NCBI RefSeq assembly: GCF_000633535.1
Contig: NZ_AYMR01000006.1
Span: 248,001 to 312,000 of the forward strand
Direction: 5' to 3'
From: Leifsonia aquatica H1aii
GTDB lineage: Bacteria; Actinomycetota; Actinomycetes; Actinomycetales; Microbacteriaceae
DNA length: 64,000 nucleotides
Positions 50,200 to 59,088 of this stretch are shown here, piece after piece (the stretch's first letter is position 1; every line of letters begins with the position of its first letter). A model generated the notes under the pieces. The model had not been told where the DNA came from, did no database searches, and worked only from the letters and a program-made list of their open reading frames with translations. The translations under genes and the position numbers were made by a program.

Positions 50200-51074
50200 C
50201 GGTGACCTTTCTCGTAGGGGAGTCGTGCGTCGATGCCCTGCTCGGGCCAGGTCGAGCGGACCCAGGCGTGCGCGGGGTCGTCGCTGATCAGCCACGCCCG
50301 TTCCGCCTCGGGGCCGGCCATCACGTTCAGGTAGTAGAGGTCGTAGCCGGGAGCGGCGACGGCCGGTCCGTGGTAACCGTACGGGACGAGCGCGATGTCG
50401 CCGGTGCGGACGGCGCCGTCGATCGTGATCTCACCGGCGGGGGAGGAGTAGGTCGTGAACTGGCCGAACGGCTCGCCGGCCGCGGGACGTCCGCGCTCGG
50501 TCGCGGACTCGAAGTAGTAGATCTCCTCGAGGCGGCTCTCGTGCCCCGGGACGGTCTCGTCGTGCTTGTGCGGAGGGTAGGACGACCAGTTGCCGGCGGG
50601 CGTGACGACCTCGCACACGATGAGGCGCGCGGCGTCGAGCGCGTCGGGCGTGCCGAAGTTGTGCACCTGGCGGCTGGACTGACCGGCCCCGCGGAGCTCG
50701 ACCGCGAACTCCGAGGCCGCGAGGTGGCGGGACGGCTTGTCCTCCGCGGTGGGGGAGGTGGCGACGGCGACCCGACCGGAGCCGGTGATCGTCCCGGTCG
50801 CCGTGGAGCCCAGGTAGAGCACGTCGGTCGATCCGTCGAAGACCGAGGCGCGGCCGGCCAGTACCGTCGCGGTGCCGTCGTGCCGCACCTCGAACGATCC
50901 GGCGAGCGGCACGACGATCGCCTCCACGCCGACGCCGGGCAGGGCGAGCTCGTCGCCCGGGCCGAGCTCGGCGACGAGCAGACCGGTGTGCTGCCAGCCG
51001 GGGAGGCTCCCGTCGACGACGCTCTCCCAGCCGTCGGCCGCGAGCTCCCCCCGCCGGAAGAGCCACTCAGTCAT
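50196..51074 (-). CDS. iolB: 5-deoxy-glucuronate isomerase
   Basis: This bicupin of 292 residues has conserved blocks TEWLFRRGELAADGW, NWSSYPPHKHDE (metal-binding histidines), LEEIYYFE and LVPYGYHGPAVAAPGYDLYYLNVMAGP, characteristic of IolB. It converts 5-deoxy-D-glucuronate to the 2-keto form used by IolC. The ATG at 51074 overlaps the iolA stop by 8 bp. Confidence 0.95.
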   Translation of the reverse strand: MTEWLFRRGELAADGWESVVDGSLPGWQHTGLLVAELGPGDELALPGVGVEAIVVPLAGSFEVRHDGTATVLAGRASVFDGSTDVLYLGSTATGTITGSGRVAVATSPTAEDKPSRHLAASEFAVELRGAGQSSRQVHNFGTPDALDAARLIVCEVVTPAGNWSSYPPHKHDETVPGHESRLEEIYYFESATERGRPAAGEPFGQFTTYSSPAGEITIDGAVRTGDIALVPYGYHGPAVAAPGYDLYYLNVMAGPEAERAWLISDDPAHAWVRSTWPEQGIDARLPYEKGHR

Positions 51075-52575
51075 TCTGCGGGAAGCCCAGGTTGATGCCG
51101 CCGTGCGACGGGTCGAGCCAGCGGCTGGTGACGGCCTTCTGCTGGGTGAAGAAGCGGACACCCTCGGCGCCGTGCGCCTTGGTGTCGCCGAACAGCGAGT
51201 CCTTCCAGCCGCCGAACGAGAAGGTCGCGACCGGCACCGGGATGGGCACGTTGATGCCGATCATGCCGACCTGGATGTCCTTCTGGAACCGCCGGGCCGC
51301 GCCGCCGTCGTTGGTGAAGATCGCGGTGCCGTTGCCGAAGGCGCCGGAGTTGATCAGCTCCACGCCCGCCTCGTAGCTCGGCACGCGCACGACGGACAGC
51401 ACCGGGCCGAAGATCTCCTCGGTGTAGGCGCGCGAGGTGGTCGGCACGCGGTCGAGCAGGGTCGGGCCGAGCCAGAAGCCGTTGGGGTCGCCGTCCGGGG
51501 TGACGTCGCGCCCGTCCACGACGATCGTCGCGCCGTCCTGCGCCGCGATGTCGATGTAGGAGGCGACCGTGTCGCGGTGCTGCCGGGTCACGAGCGGACC
51601 CATGTCGCAGCCGCGGCGCCCGTCGCCCGTGCGCAGCGTCCGCATCCGGTCGGTGATCTTCGCGATCAGGTCGTCGGCCACGGGCTCCACCGCCACGACG
51701 ACGGAGATCGCCATGCAGCGCTCGCCCGCGGAGCCGAAGCCCGCGTTGATCGCGGAGTCGGCGACCAGGTCGAGGTCCGCGTCGGGCAGCACGAGCATGT
51801 GGTTCTTGGCGCCGCCGAGGGCCTGGACGCGCTTGCCGTTGCGGGTGCCCGTCTCGTAGACGTAACGCGCGATCGGGGTCGACCCGACGAACGAGATCGC
51901 CTCGACGTCGGGGTGGGTCAGCAGTCCGTCGACCGCGACCTTGTCTCCGTGCAGCACCGTGAAGATGCCGTCGGGGAGGCCCGCCTCCGACCAGAGGGCG
52001 GCGATCCAGTTCGCCGCGGACGGGTCCTTCTCGCTCGGCTTCAGTACCACCGCGTTGCCGGCCGCGATCGCGATCGGGAAGAACCAGGCCGGGACCATCG
52101 CGGGGAAGTTGAACGGGGAGATGATGCCGACGACGCCGAGCGGCTGACGGATCGAGTAGACATCGATCCCGGTGGAGACCTGCTCGCTGAACTCGCCCTT
52201 GAGGTGGTGCGCGAGCCCGGTCGCGAACTCGACCACCTCCTGGCCGCGGCTGATCTCGCCGAGGGCGTCCGAGACGACCTTGCCGTGCTCGGACGTGATG
52301 ATCTCGGCCAGCTCGCCCTTGCGCGCGTCCAGCAGCTCCCGGAACCGGAACACGATCGCCTGCCGCTTGGCGAGGGAGGTGTCGCGCCAGCCCGGGAAGG
52401 CGGCCTTCGCGGAGGCGACCGCGGCATCGACCTCGGCCTGGTCGGCGAGGGCCACCTGCTTGGTGACGATGCCGAGGGCGGGGTCGTAGACGTCGGCCGT
52501 GCGCCCGCTCGTGGAGGGGCGCTCGGCTCCGTCGATCCAGTGCGTGACGACGGTCCCTGTGGTGGTCTGGCTCAT
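51067..52575 (-). CDS. iolA: CoA-acylating (methyl)malonate-semialdehyde dehydrogenase
   Basis: This aldehyde dehydrogenase of 502 residues has the catalytic Cys287 in GFGSAGERCMAISV. The usual general-base Glu is replaced in QALGGAKNHMLVLPDAD, as in MmsA/IolA enzymes, which use CoA. PFNFPAMVPAWFFPIAIA and SFGGWKDSLFGDTKAHG are also family marks. It makes acetyl-CoA from malonate semialdehyde, the last inositol step. The ATG at 52575 has AAGGA at seven bases. Confidence 0.94.
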   Translation of the reverse strand: MSQTTTGTVVTHWIDGAERPSTSGRTADVYDPALGIVTKQVALADQAEVDAAVASAKAAFPGWRDTSLAKRQAIVFRFRELLDARKGELAEIITSEHGKVVSDALGEISRGQEVVEFATGLAHHLKGEFSEQVSTGIDVYSIRQPLGVVGIISPFNFPAMVPAWFFPIAIAAGNAVVLKPSEKDPSAANWIAALWSEAGLPDGIFTVLHGDKVAVDGLLTHPDVEAISFVGSTPIARYVYETGTRNGKRVQALGGAKNHMLVLPDADLDLVADSAINAGFGSAGERCMAISVVVAVEPVADDLIAKITDRMRTLRTGDGRRGCDMGPLVTRQHRDTVASYIDIAAQDGATIVVDGRDVTPDGDPNGFWLGPTLLDRVPTTSRAYTEEIFGPVLSVVRVPSYEAGVELINSGAFGNGTAIFTNDGGAARRFQKDIQVGMIGINVPIPVPVATFSFGGWKDSLFGDTKAHGAEGVRFFTQQKAVTSRWLDPSHGGINLGFPQND

Positions 52576-53489
52576 GGTGTGTCCTTCGTGGTCGAGCGGG
52601 GGTGGACGAGGCCTGCGGCGATGTCGACGGCGGCGGCGACGTCGCCGTCCGGCGGGTAGAGGAGGGTGCGCCCGACGGTCAGCCCGCGGACGCCGGGGAG
52701 GGCGAGGGCGCTCTCCCACGCCGCGAACGTCTCGTCGGGCGGCGTTCCGGAGTCGCCGCCGAGCAGCATCGTGGGCATCGTGGTCGCCGCGAGCACGCGC
52801 TCCATCTCGGGCACGACGGGCAGCTTCATCCAGGTGTACGCGCTGCTCGCACCGAGACCGGAGGCGACGGCGACCGAGAGGATGACGGAGTCCGGATCGA
52901 GGTCGTTCACGATGCGGCCATCGTGCCACCGGCTGATGAACGGTTCCAGCATGATCGGCAGCCCGGCTCGCGCGGCCTCGGTGACGGCGCGCGCCGTCGC
53001 CTCCAGCGTGGGGGCGGTGCCGGCGTCCTGCAGGTTGATGCGCACCAGTGCCTTGGCGAAGTCGATGCCGTCGTCGACCATGGTGCGCACGTCGTACGCG
53101 GTGTAGCGGTCGTCCATCTCGAAGGCGGCGCCGCGCAGACCGCCGCGGTTCATCGAGCCGACGACGATCTTGTCGTCGAGCAGGCCGAGCGCCGCCAGAT
53201 CGTCGATGATGTCCGGGGTCCCCAGGACGCCGTCGACGCCCGGACGGTCGAGCGCGACGGCGAGCCGCTCGAGCAGGTCGTGCCGGTCGGCCATGGCCGT
53301 CGCGTCCGCGCCGACGGCGATCGCCGCGCGGGCGGGGTGGTCGGCGGCGACGACGAAGAGCCGTCCGTCACCGCGGACCAGCGGCCGGCGCGTGCGCTCC
53401 AGCAGGCGGGTGCGGAGGGAGGCGGGGTGCTCGGCGCGCTCGGCGATCAACCGGTCGATGCTGCCGGGGGCCAGGATGCCCACCCTCAC
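52572..53489 (-). CDS. DeoC/Cgl0158-like beta/alpha-barrel aldolase of the iol operon
   Basis: This protein of 305 residues is an aldolase-type barrel related to DeoC/LacD: LFVVAADHPARAAIAVG, DGVLGTPDIIDDL, MDDRYTAYDV, FAKALVRINLQD, LPIMLEPF and MLLGGDSGTPPDETFAAW. Such Cgl0158-type proteins sit in actinobacterial iol clusters next to iolC. No IolJ-type aldolase is visible in this operon, so this protein is a good candidate for cleaving 2-deoxy-5-keto-gluconate 6-phosphate (inference). The GTG at 53489 and the stop overlap both neighbours by 4 bp. Confidence 0.88.
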   Translation of the reverse strand: MRVGILAPGSIDRLIAERAEHPASLRTRLLERTRRPLVRGDGRLFVVAADHPARAAIAVGADATAMADRHDLLERLAVALDRPGVDGVLGTPDIIDDLAALGLLDDKIVVGSMNRGGLRGAAFEMDDRYTAYDVRTMVDDGIDFAKALVRINLQDAGTAPTLEATARAVTEAARAGLPIMLEPFISRWHDGRIVNDLDPDSVILSVAVASGLGASSAYTWMKLPVVPEMERVLAATTMPTMLLGGDSGTPPDETFAAWESALALPGVRGLTVGRTLLYPPDGDVAAAVDIAAGLVHPRSTTKDTP

Positions 53490-54463
53490 GCCCCCGTGCC
53501 GATCGCGGCGAGTGCGGCGTCGACCTCGGCGGTCGTCGGCATCGCGGTCGAGCACTCGCGGCGCGAGGCGACGATGGCGCCCGCGACGTTGGCGAAGCGG
53601 AGCAGGCGCTCCAGGCCCCAGCCTTCGAGCAACCCGTGGCAGAGCGCGCCGCCGAAGCCGTCGCCGGCGCCGAGGCCGTTCACGACCTCCACGGCGAAGG
53701 GGGGCACCTCGGCGAACTCGTCGCGCGTCTTGGCGAGCACCCCGCGGGGGCCCTGCTTGACGATGGCCAGTTCGACGCCGCGCTCGAGCAGGGCGTCGGC
53801 CGCCCGGAGCGGTTCGGTCTCGCCGACGGCGACCGCGCACTCCTCCCGGTTGCCGACCGCCACCGTCACGTGCTCCAGGGCGCGGGCCACCTGGGCGCTC
53901 GCCTCGGCCTCCGACGCCCAGAACATGGGCCGGTAGTCGAGGTCGAGCACGGTGTGCTCGGTGCGGCCGCGCGCTTCGAGCGCGGCGAAGTGGGTCGAGC
54001 GGCTGGGCTCCTGGCTGAGGCCGGTCACCGTCGCCCAGAGGATGCGTGCGCCGGCGACCAGGTCGTCGGGGAGGTCGCCCGGCTCGATGTCGAGGTCCGG
54101 CGCCTTGGGCTCGCGGTAGAAGTAGAGCGGGAAGTCGTCGGGAGGGAAGATCTCGCAGAACGTGATCGGCGTCTTGTAGTCGGGGTCGACGCCGACGGAG
54201 CGGTTGTCGACGCCGAGGCGCGCCAGCTCCGCCAGCAGGTAGCGGCCGAAGGGGTCGTCGCCGACGCGGGAGACGAGGGCGACGCGGTGGCCGTGCCGTG
54301 CGGCGGCGACCGAGACGTTGGCCGCGCTGCCGCCCAGGTACTTGCCGAACGTGGACACCTCGGCGAGACCGACGCCGTCCTGCAGCGGGTAGAGGTCCAC
54401 GCCGAGCCGGCCCATCGTCAGCACGTCGACCGGTGCGTCCGTCGCATCACTTGCACGATCCAT
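53486..54463 (-). CDS. iolC: 5-dehydro-2-deoxygluconokinase
   Basis: This PfkB-family kinase of 325 residues has VLTMGRLGVDLYPLQDGVGLAEV, GGSAANVSVAAARHG, PDYKTPITFCEIFPPDDFP and the catalytic motif NGLGAGDGFGGALCHGL. It phosphorylates 5-dehydro-2-deoxygluconate. It is the first gene of the operon. A TATTGT -10 (54475-54470 on the minus strand) ends six bases before the ATG and no ribosome site is seen, so the operon transcript may begin leaderless at the iolC start codon. Confidence 0.94.
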   Translation of the reverse strand: MDRASDATDAPVDVLTMGRLGVDLYPLQDGVGLAEVSTFGKYLGGSAANVSVAAARHGHRVALVSRVGDDPFGRYLLAELARLGVDNRSVGVDPDYKTPITFCEIFPPDDFPLYFYREPKAPDLDIEPGDLPDDLVAGARILWATVTGLSQEPSRSTHFAALEARGRTEHTVLDLDYRPMFWASEAEASAQVARALEHVTVAVGNREECAVAVGETEPLRAADALLERGVELAIVKQGPRGVLAKTRDEFAEVPPFAVEVVNGLGAGDGFGGALCHGLLEGWGLERLLRFANVAGAIVASRRECSTAMPTTAEVDAALAAIGTGA

Positions 54464-54521
54464 GTTCTGACAATAACACAACCGAAGAAACGACGGTCGG
54501 CCACGTATTATTGACGGGACA
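54463..54521. promoter_or_regulatory. Divergent iol promoter region with imperfect inverted repeat
   Basis: TGTTCTGACAATAA (54463-54476) and TTATTGACGGGACA (54508-54521) are inverted copies matching at 11 of 14 positions, 31 bases apart. Each contains a -10-like hexamer directed outward, one toward iolC and one (TATTAT, 54506-54511) toward the GntR gene. Mirror-image sites suggest that one regulator controls both promoters. Confidence 0.65.
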
Positions 54522-54572
54522 AAGGGGGAGACCATCGCCACCACGACGACCGAGACGGTCTGGCCGGACCAC

Positions 54573-55304
54573 GTGTTCGCCGACCTCGACCGCTCGGGAC
54601 CGATCCCGCTCTACTTCCAGGTCTCGACCCGGCTCGAAGAGGCGATCCGCTCGGGCCTCATCCCGGCCGGCAGCCGGCTCGAGAACGAGATCGCGATCGG
54701 GCACCGCCTCGGCCTGTCCCGGCCCACCATCCGCCGCGCCATCCAGGAGCTCGTCGATCGCGGATTGCTCGTGCGGCGCCGCGGCATCGGTACTCAGGTC
54801 GTGCAATCGGCCTCGGTCACTCGTCAGGTCGCGCTGACCAGCCTCTACGAGGACCTCGCCAGCACCAACCACACCCCCGGCACCCAGATCCTGCTGCACG
54901 AGATCGTGCCGGCGGGCGAGGAGGTCGCCGGCCGGCTCGGGGTCGAACCGGGGGCGCCCGTGCTCCGGCTGCGCCGGCGCCGCACGACGGACGGCGTCCC
55001 GGTCGCGGTGCTCGAGAACCACCTGCCGAGCCAGTTCAGTGACATCACCGTGGCCCAGCTCGAAGAGCGCGGTCTCTATCAGGTGCTGCGGGCGCGCGGC
55101 GTGAGCATCCAGGTCGCCAATCAGCGGATCGGCGCCCGGCGTGCGCTGCTGGACGAGCCGGAGCTGCTCGACATCCCCGATGGCAGCCCGGTCCTGACGA
55201 TGGAGCGCGTCGCGTTCGACGACGCGGGCCGCGTGATCGAGTACGGCGAGCACTGCTACCGCCCGGACATGTACTCGTTCGAGACCACGCTCGTCGCCAA
55301 GTAG
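54573..55304 (+). CDS. GntR-family regulator, HutC/UTRA type (probable iol regulator)
   Basis: This protein of about 243 residues has a GntR winged helix (GPIPLYFQVSTRLEEAIRSG, LSRPTIRRAIQELVDRGLL) and a C-terminal UTRA ligand domain (VLRLRRRRTTDGVPVAVLEN, YQVLRARGVSIQVANQRI). It is divergent from the iol operon and is its likely repressor. The annotated GTG has no ribosome site. The frame is open further upstream, where an excellent AAAGGGGGAG (54521-54530) stands just before an in-frame ATC at 54534, so the true protein may be 13 residues longer. Confidence 0.88.
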   Translation: MFADLDRSGPIPLYFQVSTRLEEAIRSGLIPAGSRLENEIAIGHRLGLSRPTIRRAIQELVDRGLLVRRRGIGTQVVQSASVTRQVALTSLYEDLASTNHTPGTQILLHEIVPAGEEVAGRLGVEPGAPVLRLRRRRTTDGVPVAVLENHLPSQFSDITVAQLEERGLYQVLRARGVSIQVANQRIGARRALLDEPELLDIPDGSPVLTMERVAFDDAGRVIEYGEHCYRPDMYSFETTLVAK

Positions 55305-55355
55305 CCGAGCCGCCTTGGCTAGGCTTCTTGCGGAATACCGCGAATGGGAGGCCGG

Positions 55356-56600
55356 ATGGTGGAGCGTACGGGGACGAACCTCCCCGCCGTCGGCGAATAC
55401 AACCAGGCGGTCGTCCTGGACGCGATCCGCCGCCGACCGGAGGGGATCACGCGCGCCGAGGTCGCGGGACTGACGGCGCTCAGCGGCATGACGGTGACGA
55501 ACGTCTGCCGCCGCCTCCTGGAGGCCGGGCTCATCGAGGAGCACGGCACCCGCATCGCGGGACCGGGCAAGCCGGCGGCCGTGCTGAAGCTCAATCCGGG
55601 CGGGGGCTTCGCCGTCGGGGTGCACATCGATCCGGCGGCCGTCACGTACGTGCTGGTCGACCTCGCCGGCTCCGTGCGCGACCATGCGCTCACCGGCACG
55701 CCGACGGCCGGCGACCCGAGCGCCGTGATCCGGGAGATGGCGGAGGCCATCGAGGATCTGATCGCGGCCTCGACGGTCGACCGCTCGCGCATCCTCGGCA
55801 TCGGGATCGCGTCGCCCGGCCCCATCAACGTCGACGACGGCGTCGTGCTCAACCCGCCGATGATGCCGAACTGGCATCTCGTGCCGCTGCGTCGCGCGCT
55901 CGGCGAGGCGACGGGTCTGCCGGTGCTGATCGAGAAGGACACGACGGCGGCCGTGGTCGCGGAGCTCTGGTTCGCCGAGCCGGGCCGGAGCCGTGACTTC
56001 GCGTTCATGTACTACGGCACCGGCCTCGGCACCGGGCTCTCCGTGTCCGGGGAGGTCGTGCGCGGGATCACCTCCAACGCCGGCGACGCCGGCCACATCA
56101 CGGTGGACCCCACCGGCCCGGTGTGCACGTGCGGGCGTCGCGGATGCGTCGGCTACATCACCGTCCCGCGCGCCCTGGTGGAGCGCGCCGTGCTCGACGG
56201 GGTCCTCTCGCCGGCCGAGGCGGGCGATCCCGACGACCTCGCCCAGGTCGAGAAGGCGTTCGCGCGGCTCGCGGTGCTGGGGGCGGCGGGCGACGAGCGC
56301 GTCGCCGTCATCCTCCAGGACACCGCCCGGGCGCTCGCGCGCTCCATCGTGGTCATCGTGAACCTGCTCGACATCGACGAGGTGATCTTCGGCGGACCGT
56401 TCTGGTCTCCGATCGCCGCCGCGATCCTGGCGGTGCTTCCGGAGGCGGTGCGGACCGATCCCGCGCTCATCGCCGAGCACCCGGTGCGGTTCGTCGAGTC
56501 GCCCATCCCGGTCGACGTCGCGGCCGTCGGAGCGGCGACCCTGGTGCTCGACAACACGTTCTCGCCGCGCCCCTCGTCGCTGCTGCTGTCCGCCGACTGA
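55356..56600 (+). CDS. ROK-family transcriptional regulator
   Basis: This protein of 414 residues has an N-terminal winged helix (RAEVAGLTALSGMTVTNVCRRLLEAGLI) and a ROK sugar-kinase-like domain with VGVHIDPAAVTYVLVDLAG, GIASPGPIN and GNAGDAGHI-type block NAGDAGHITVDP. The zinc motif CTCGRRGC is present, but the glutamate that usually follows is replaced (GCVGY). It probably represses the downstream importer and glycosidase genes in response to a sugar. The ATG at 55356 follows GGGAGG. Confidence 0.9.
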   Translation: MVERTGTNLPAVGEYNQAVVLDAIRRRPEGITRAEVAGLTALSGMTVTNVCRRLLEAGLIEEHGTRIAGPGKPAAVLKLNPGGGFAVGVHIDPAAVTYVLVDLAGSVRDHALTGTPTAGDPSAVIREMAEAIEDLIAASTVDRSRILGIGIASPGPINVDDGVVLNPPMMPNWHLVPLRRALGEATGLPVLIEKDTTAAVVAELWFAEPGRSRDFAFMYYGTGLGTGLSVSGEVVRGITSNAGDAGHITVDPTGPVCTCGRRGCVGYITVPRALVERAVLDGVLSPAEAGDPDDLAQVEKAFARLAVLGAAGDERVAVILQDTARALARSIVVIVNLLDIDEVIFGGPFWSPIAAAILAVLPEAVRTDPALIAEHPVRFVESPIPVDVAAVGAATLVLDNTFSPRPSSLLLSAD

Positions 56601-56636
56601 GCGCTCGCTGACGGTTCCCACATCCTGTTGCGAGCA

Positions 56637-56659
56637 ATTAGAAAATATGATTTGCTAAT
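56637..56659. promoter_or_regulatory. AT-rich inverted repeat, possible ROK operator
   Basis: ATTAG (56637-56641) and CTAAT (56655-56659) flank a 13-base AT-rich centre that holds a -10-like TATGAT (56646-56651). It is the only strongly AT-rich stretch of the 186-base spacer between the ROK gene and the importer. ROK regulators such as NagC and Mlc bind AT-rich sites of this general form. Confidence 0.5.
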
Positions 56660-56786
56660 CCAGCTCGACCCGGCAGCCAACCGAGAGTCGCGCCTCGCAT
56701 CCATTCCCGACGAAGGCAGCACCCCCTCTGCCTCCTTGTCAAAGTCGACCCGTCTCGCAGAGAAGCCAGACGACCGGAAGGAAAAA

Positions 56787-58127
56787 ATGAGCAACACGAA
56801 GACACGCGTCCGCGCCGCGGGCGTCGTCGCCGCCGCGGTGACCAGCATCCTGGTGCTCGCCGGCTGCTCCAGCGCCGCCCCGGCCGACAGCTCGGCCGCC
56901 GGCTCGTGCGAGCCGTCGAAGGGCAAGGTCACCATCCAGTACTGGAACACGGTCCCGGGCATGGACGAGGTCGTGGCCCTCTGGAACAAGAAGAACCCCG
57001 ACATCCAGGTCCAGACCAAGAACATCTCCAGCGACCAGTACGGCACCATCGGCAACGCCCTCAAGGCGGGCAAGGCACCGGAGCTCGCCCAGGTCGGCTA
57101 CGACGAGCTGCCCGACCTGCGCACGCAGGACGCCTTCGTCGACGCCTCCGCCTGCACGGCCGCCGTCGACGCGAAGTCGAAGTTCGTGCCGTGGACCTGG
57201 TCGCAGTCCAGCTTCGCCGGCACCGGTGTGTTCGCGTTCCCGCAGGACACCGGCCCGATGGCGCTCTTCGTCCGCAGCGACATCTTCCAGCAGCACGGCC
57301 TCGAGATCCCGAAGACGTGGGACGAGTACGCGGCCGACGCGCAGAAGCTGCACGACGCCGACCCCAGCCTGACCATGACGTTCTTCGACCCGAACAACGC
57401 CGAGTGGTTCAACGGCCTGCTCTGGCAGAACGGCGCCGACATGTACTCCTACGCCGGGGACAAGTGGCACGTCTCGGTCGACAACGACAAGAGCAAGCAG
57501 GTCGCCGAGTACTGGCAGAAGCTGATCGACGCGAAGCTCGTGCGCACCGACCTGGCGAACGGCTCGACCCCGATGTACGCGGCCTACCAGCAGAACCAGA
57601 TCGCCAGCTACGTGGGCGCCGCCTGGGGCTACAGCATGTTCCGCGACAACCTGCCGGACCAGGCGGGCAAGTGGAGCATCGTCCCGATGCCGACCTGGGG
57701 CTCCAGCCCGGCGTCCGGCGACTGGGGCGGGTCGACCGTCGCCTTCATGAAGGGCAACAAGCACCTGTACGAGTCGGTCAAGTTCAACGAGTGGCTGACC
57801 ACCGACCCCGAGGCCCTGGCCCTGGAGAACAAGCTCGGCGGCCTCTACCCGGCGGCGCTCGCCGGGTCGAAGCTCCCCGCGCTCTCGGAGGGCGTGCCCT
57901 ACTACAACAACGAGAAGATCTTCGACGTCTTCGCGGACTCCTCCAAGAACATCGACACGAGCTTCACCTGGGGCCCCACGCAGAAGACGGTCAACGTCGC
58001 ACTGCAGGACTCGATGGCGAAGGCCGCCGCAGGCAGCGGGACCCTGACCGACGCCCTCGAGGCGGCCCAGGCCGCCGCGCTGAAGTCGATGAAGGATCAG
58101 GCGATCCCGGCGACGGCGGGCAACTGA
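56787..58127 (+). CDS. ABC transporter sugar-binding lipoprotein (CUT1 family), second system
   Basis: This protein of 446 residues has a signal peptide with lipobox LAGC (SILVLAGCSSA) and a family 1 solute-binding fold (VTIQYWNTVPGMDEVVALWNKK, FPQDTGPMALFVRSDIFQQHGL). GGAAGGAAAAA precedes the ATG at 56787. The C-terminal blocks NEKIFDVFADSSKNID and FTWGPTQKTV parallel those of the protein at 9545. Its ligand is probably a mannose- or galactose-containing glycan fragment, given the downstream glycosidases. Confidence 0.92.
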   Translation: MSNTKTRVRAAGVVAAAVTSILVLAGCSSAAPADSSAAGSCEPSKGKVTIQYWNTVPGMDEVVALWNKKNPDIQVQTKNISSDQYGTIGNALKAGKAPELAQVGYDELPDLRTQDAFVDASACTAAVDAKSKFVPWTWSQSSFAGTGVFAFPQDTGPMALFVRSDIFQQHGLEIPKTWDEYAADAQKLHDADPSLTMTFFDPNNAEWFNGLLWQNGADMYSYAGDKWHVSVDNDKSKQVAEYWQKLIDAKLVRTDLANGSTPMYAAYQQNQIASYVGAAWGYSMFRDNLPDQAGKWSIVPMPTWGSSPASGDWGGSTVAFMKGNKHLYESVKFNEWLTTDPEALALENKLGGLYPAALAGSKLPALSEGVPYYNNEKIFDVFADSSKNIDTSFTWGPTQKTVNVALQDSMAKAAAGSGTLTDALEAAQAAALKSMKDQAIPATAGN

Positions 58128-58134
58128 TCCGCGC

Positions 58135-59088
58135 ATGACCGCCACCGCGACCCGCGCACCACGCGCGACCCGCGCGATGACTCCGGCCGGAGGCCGCCAC
58201 CGCACAGGCGGCGGCCCCCGGGCCGGCACCATCGTCGCCTTCCTCCTCCCGTTCTTCCTGCCGTTCGTGCTCTTCTACCTGGTGCCGGTCTGCTACGCGA
58301 TCTGGCAGAGCTTCCTGGTGGTGCGGCGCAGCGGCGGCCAGTACGGCGTCGCCTACACGACCTTCGGCGGGTTCGAGCAGTACGCCCAGGTGTTCCAGAA
58401 CACCGAGTTCTGGGCGAGCATCGGCCGGATCGGGCTCTTCGGCATCGTCCAGGTGCCGGTCATGCTGTTCGTCGCGCTCATCATGGCGCTGCTGCTGGAC
58501 ACGCCGCTGCTGAAGCTGAAGTCGTTCTTCCGCATCTCGGCCTTCATGCCGTACGCGGTGCCCGGCGTCATCGCGGCCATCATGTGGTCGTTCCTCTACT
58601 CCCCGCAGCTGAGCCCGATCGTCGACGTGCTGAAGGCCATCGGCCTGCAGCCCGACTTCCTCGGACCGGGTGCGATCCTCTGGTCCACGGCGAACGTCTC
58701 CACCTGGCTGTGGACCGGCTACAACATGCTCATCATGTTCTCGGCCCTGCAGTCGATCCCGCAGGAGCTCTACGAGGCGGCGAAGCTCGATGGCGCGTCC
58801 AATTGGGCGATCGCCTGGCAGATCAAGGTCCCGATCATCGCCCCCTCGATCATCCTGACCACCGTCTTCTCGATCATCGGGACGCTCCAGCTGTTCGCCG
58901 AGCCCGCCGTGCTGCGGCAGATCTCGTCGAACATCTCGAGCACCTTCACCCCGAACATGCTCGCCTACGCGGTCGCGTCCGGGAACAACTACCAGCAGGC
59001 CGCGGCGATCTCCGTCGTCATCGCCCTGATCACCTTCGTGCTGAGCTTCGGCTTCATGCGCCTGACGTCGAAGAGGGCCGGCCTGTGA
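58135..59088 (+). CDS. ABC transporter permease, MalF-type, second system
   Basis: This permease of 317 residues has six predicted helices and an EAA loop QELYEAAKLDGASNWAIAWQI. Its sequence follows the permease at 10959 closely, for example VSTWLWTGYNMLIMFSALQSIP against [21 protein letters not shown]. It starts seven bases after the binding-protein stop, without the hairpin found in the first system. Confidence 0.93.
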   Translation: MTATATRAPRATRAMTPAGGRHRTGGGPRAGTIVAFLLPFFLPFVLFYLVPVCYAIWQSFLVVRRSGGQYGVAYTTFGGFEQYAQVFQNTEFWASIGRIGLFGIVQVPVMLFVALIMALLLDTPLLKLKSFFRISAFMPYAVPGVIAAIMWSFLYSPQLSPIVDVLKAIGLQPDFLGPGAILWSTANVSTWLWTGYNMLIMFSALQSIPQELYEAAKLDGASNWAIAWQIKVPIIAPSIILTTVFSIIGTLQLFAEPAVLRQISSNISSTFTPNMLAYAVASGNNYQQAAAISVVIALITFVLSFGFMRLTSKRAGL

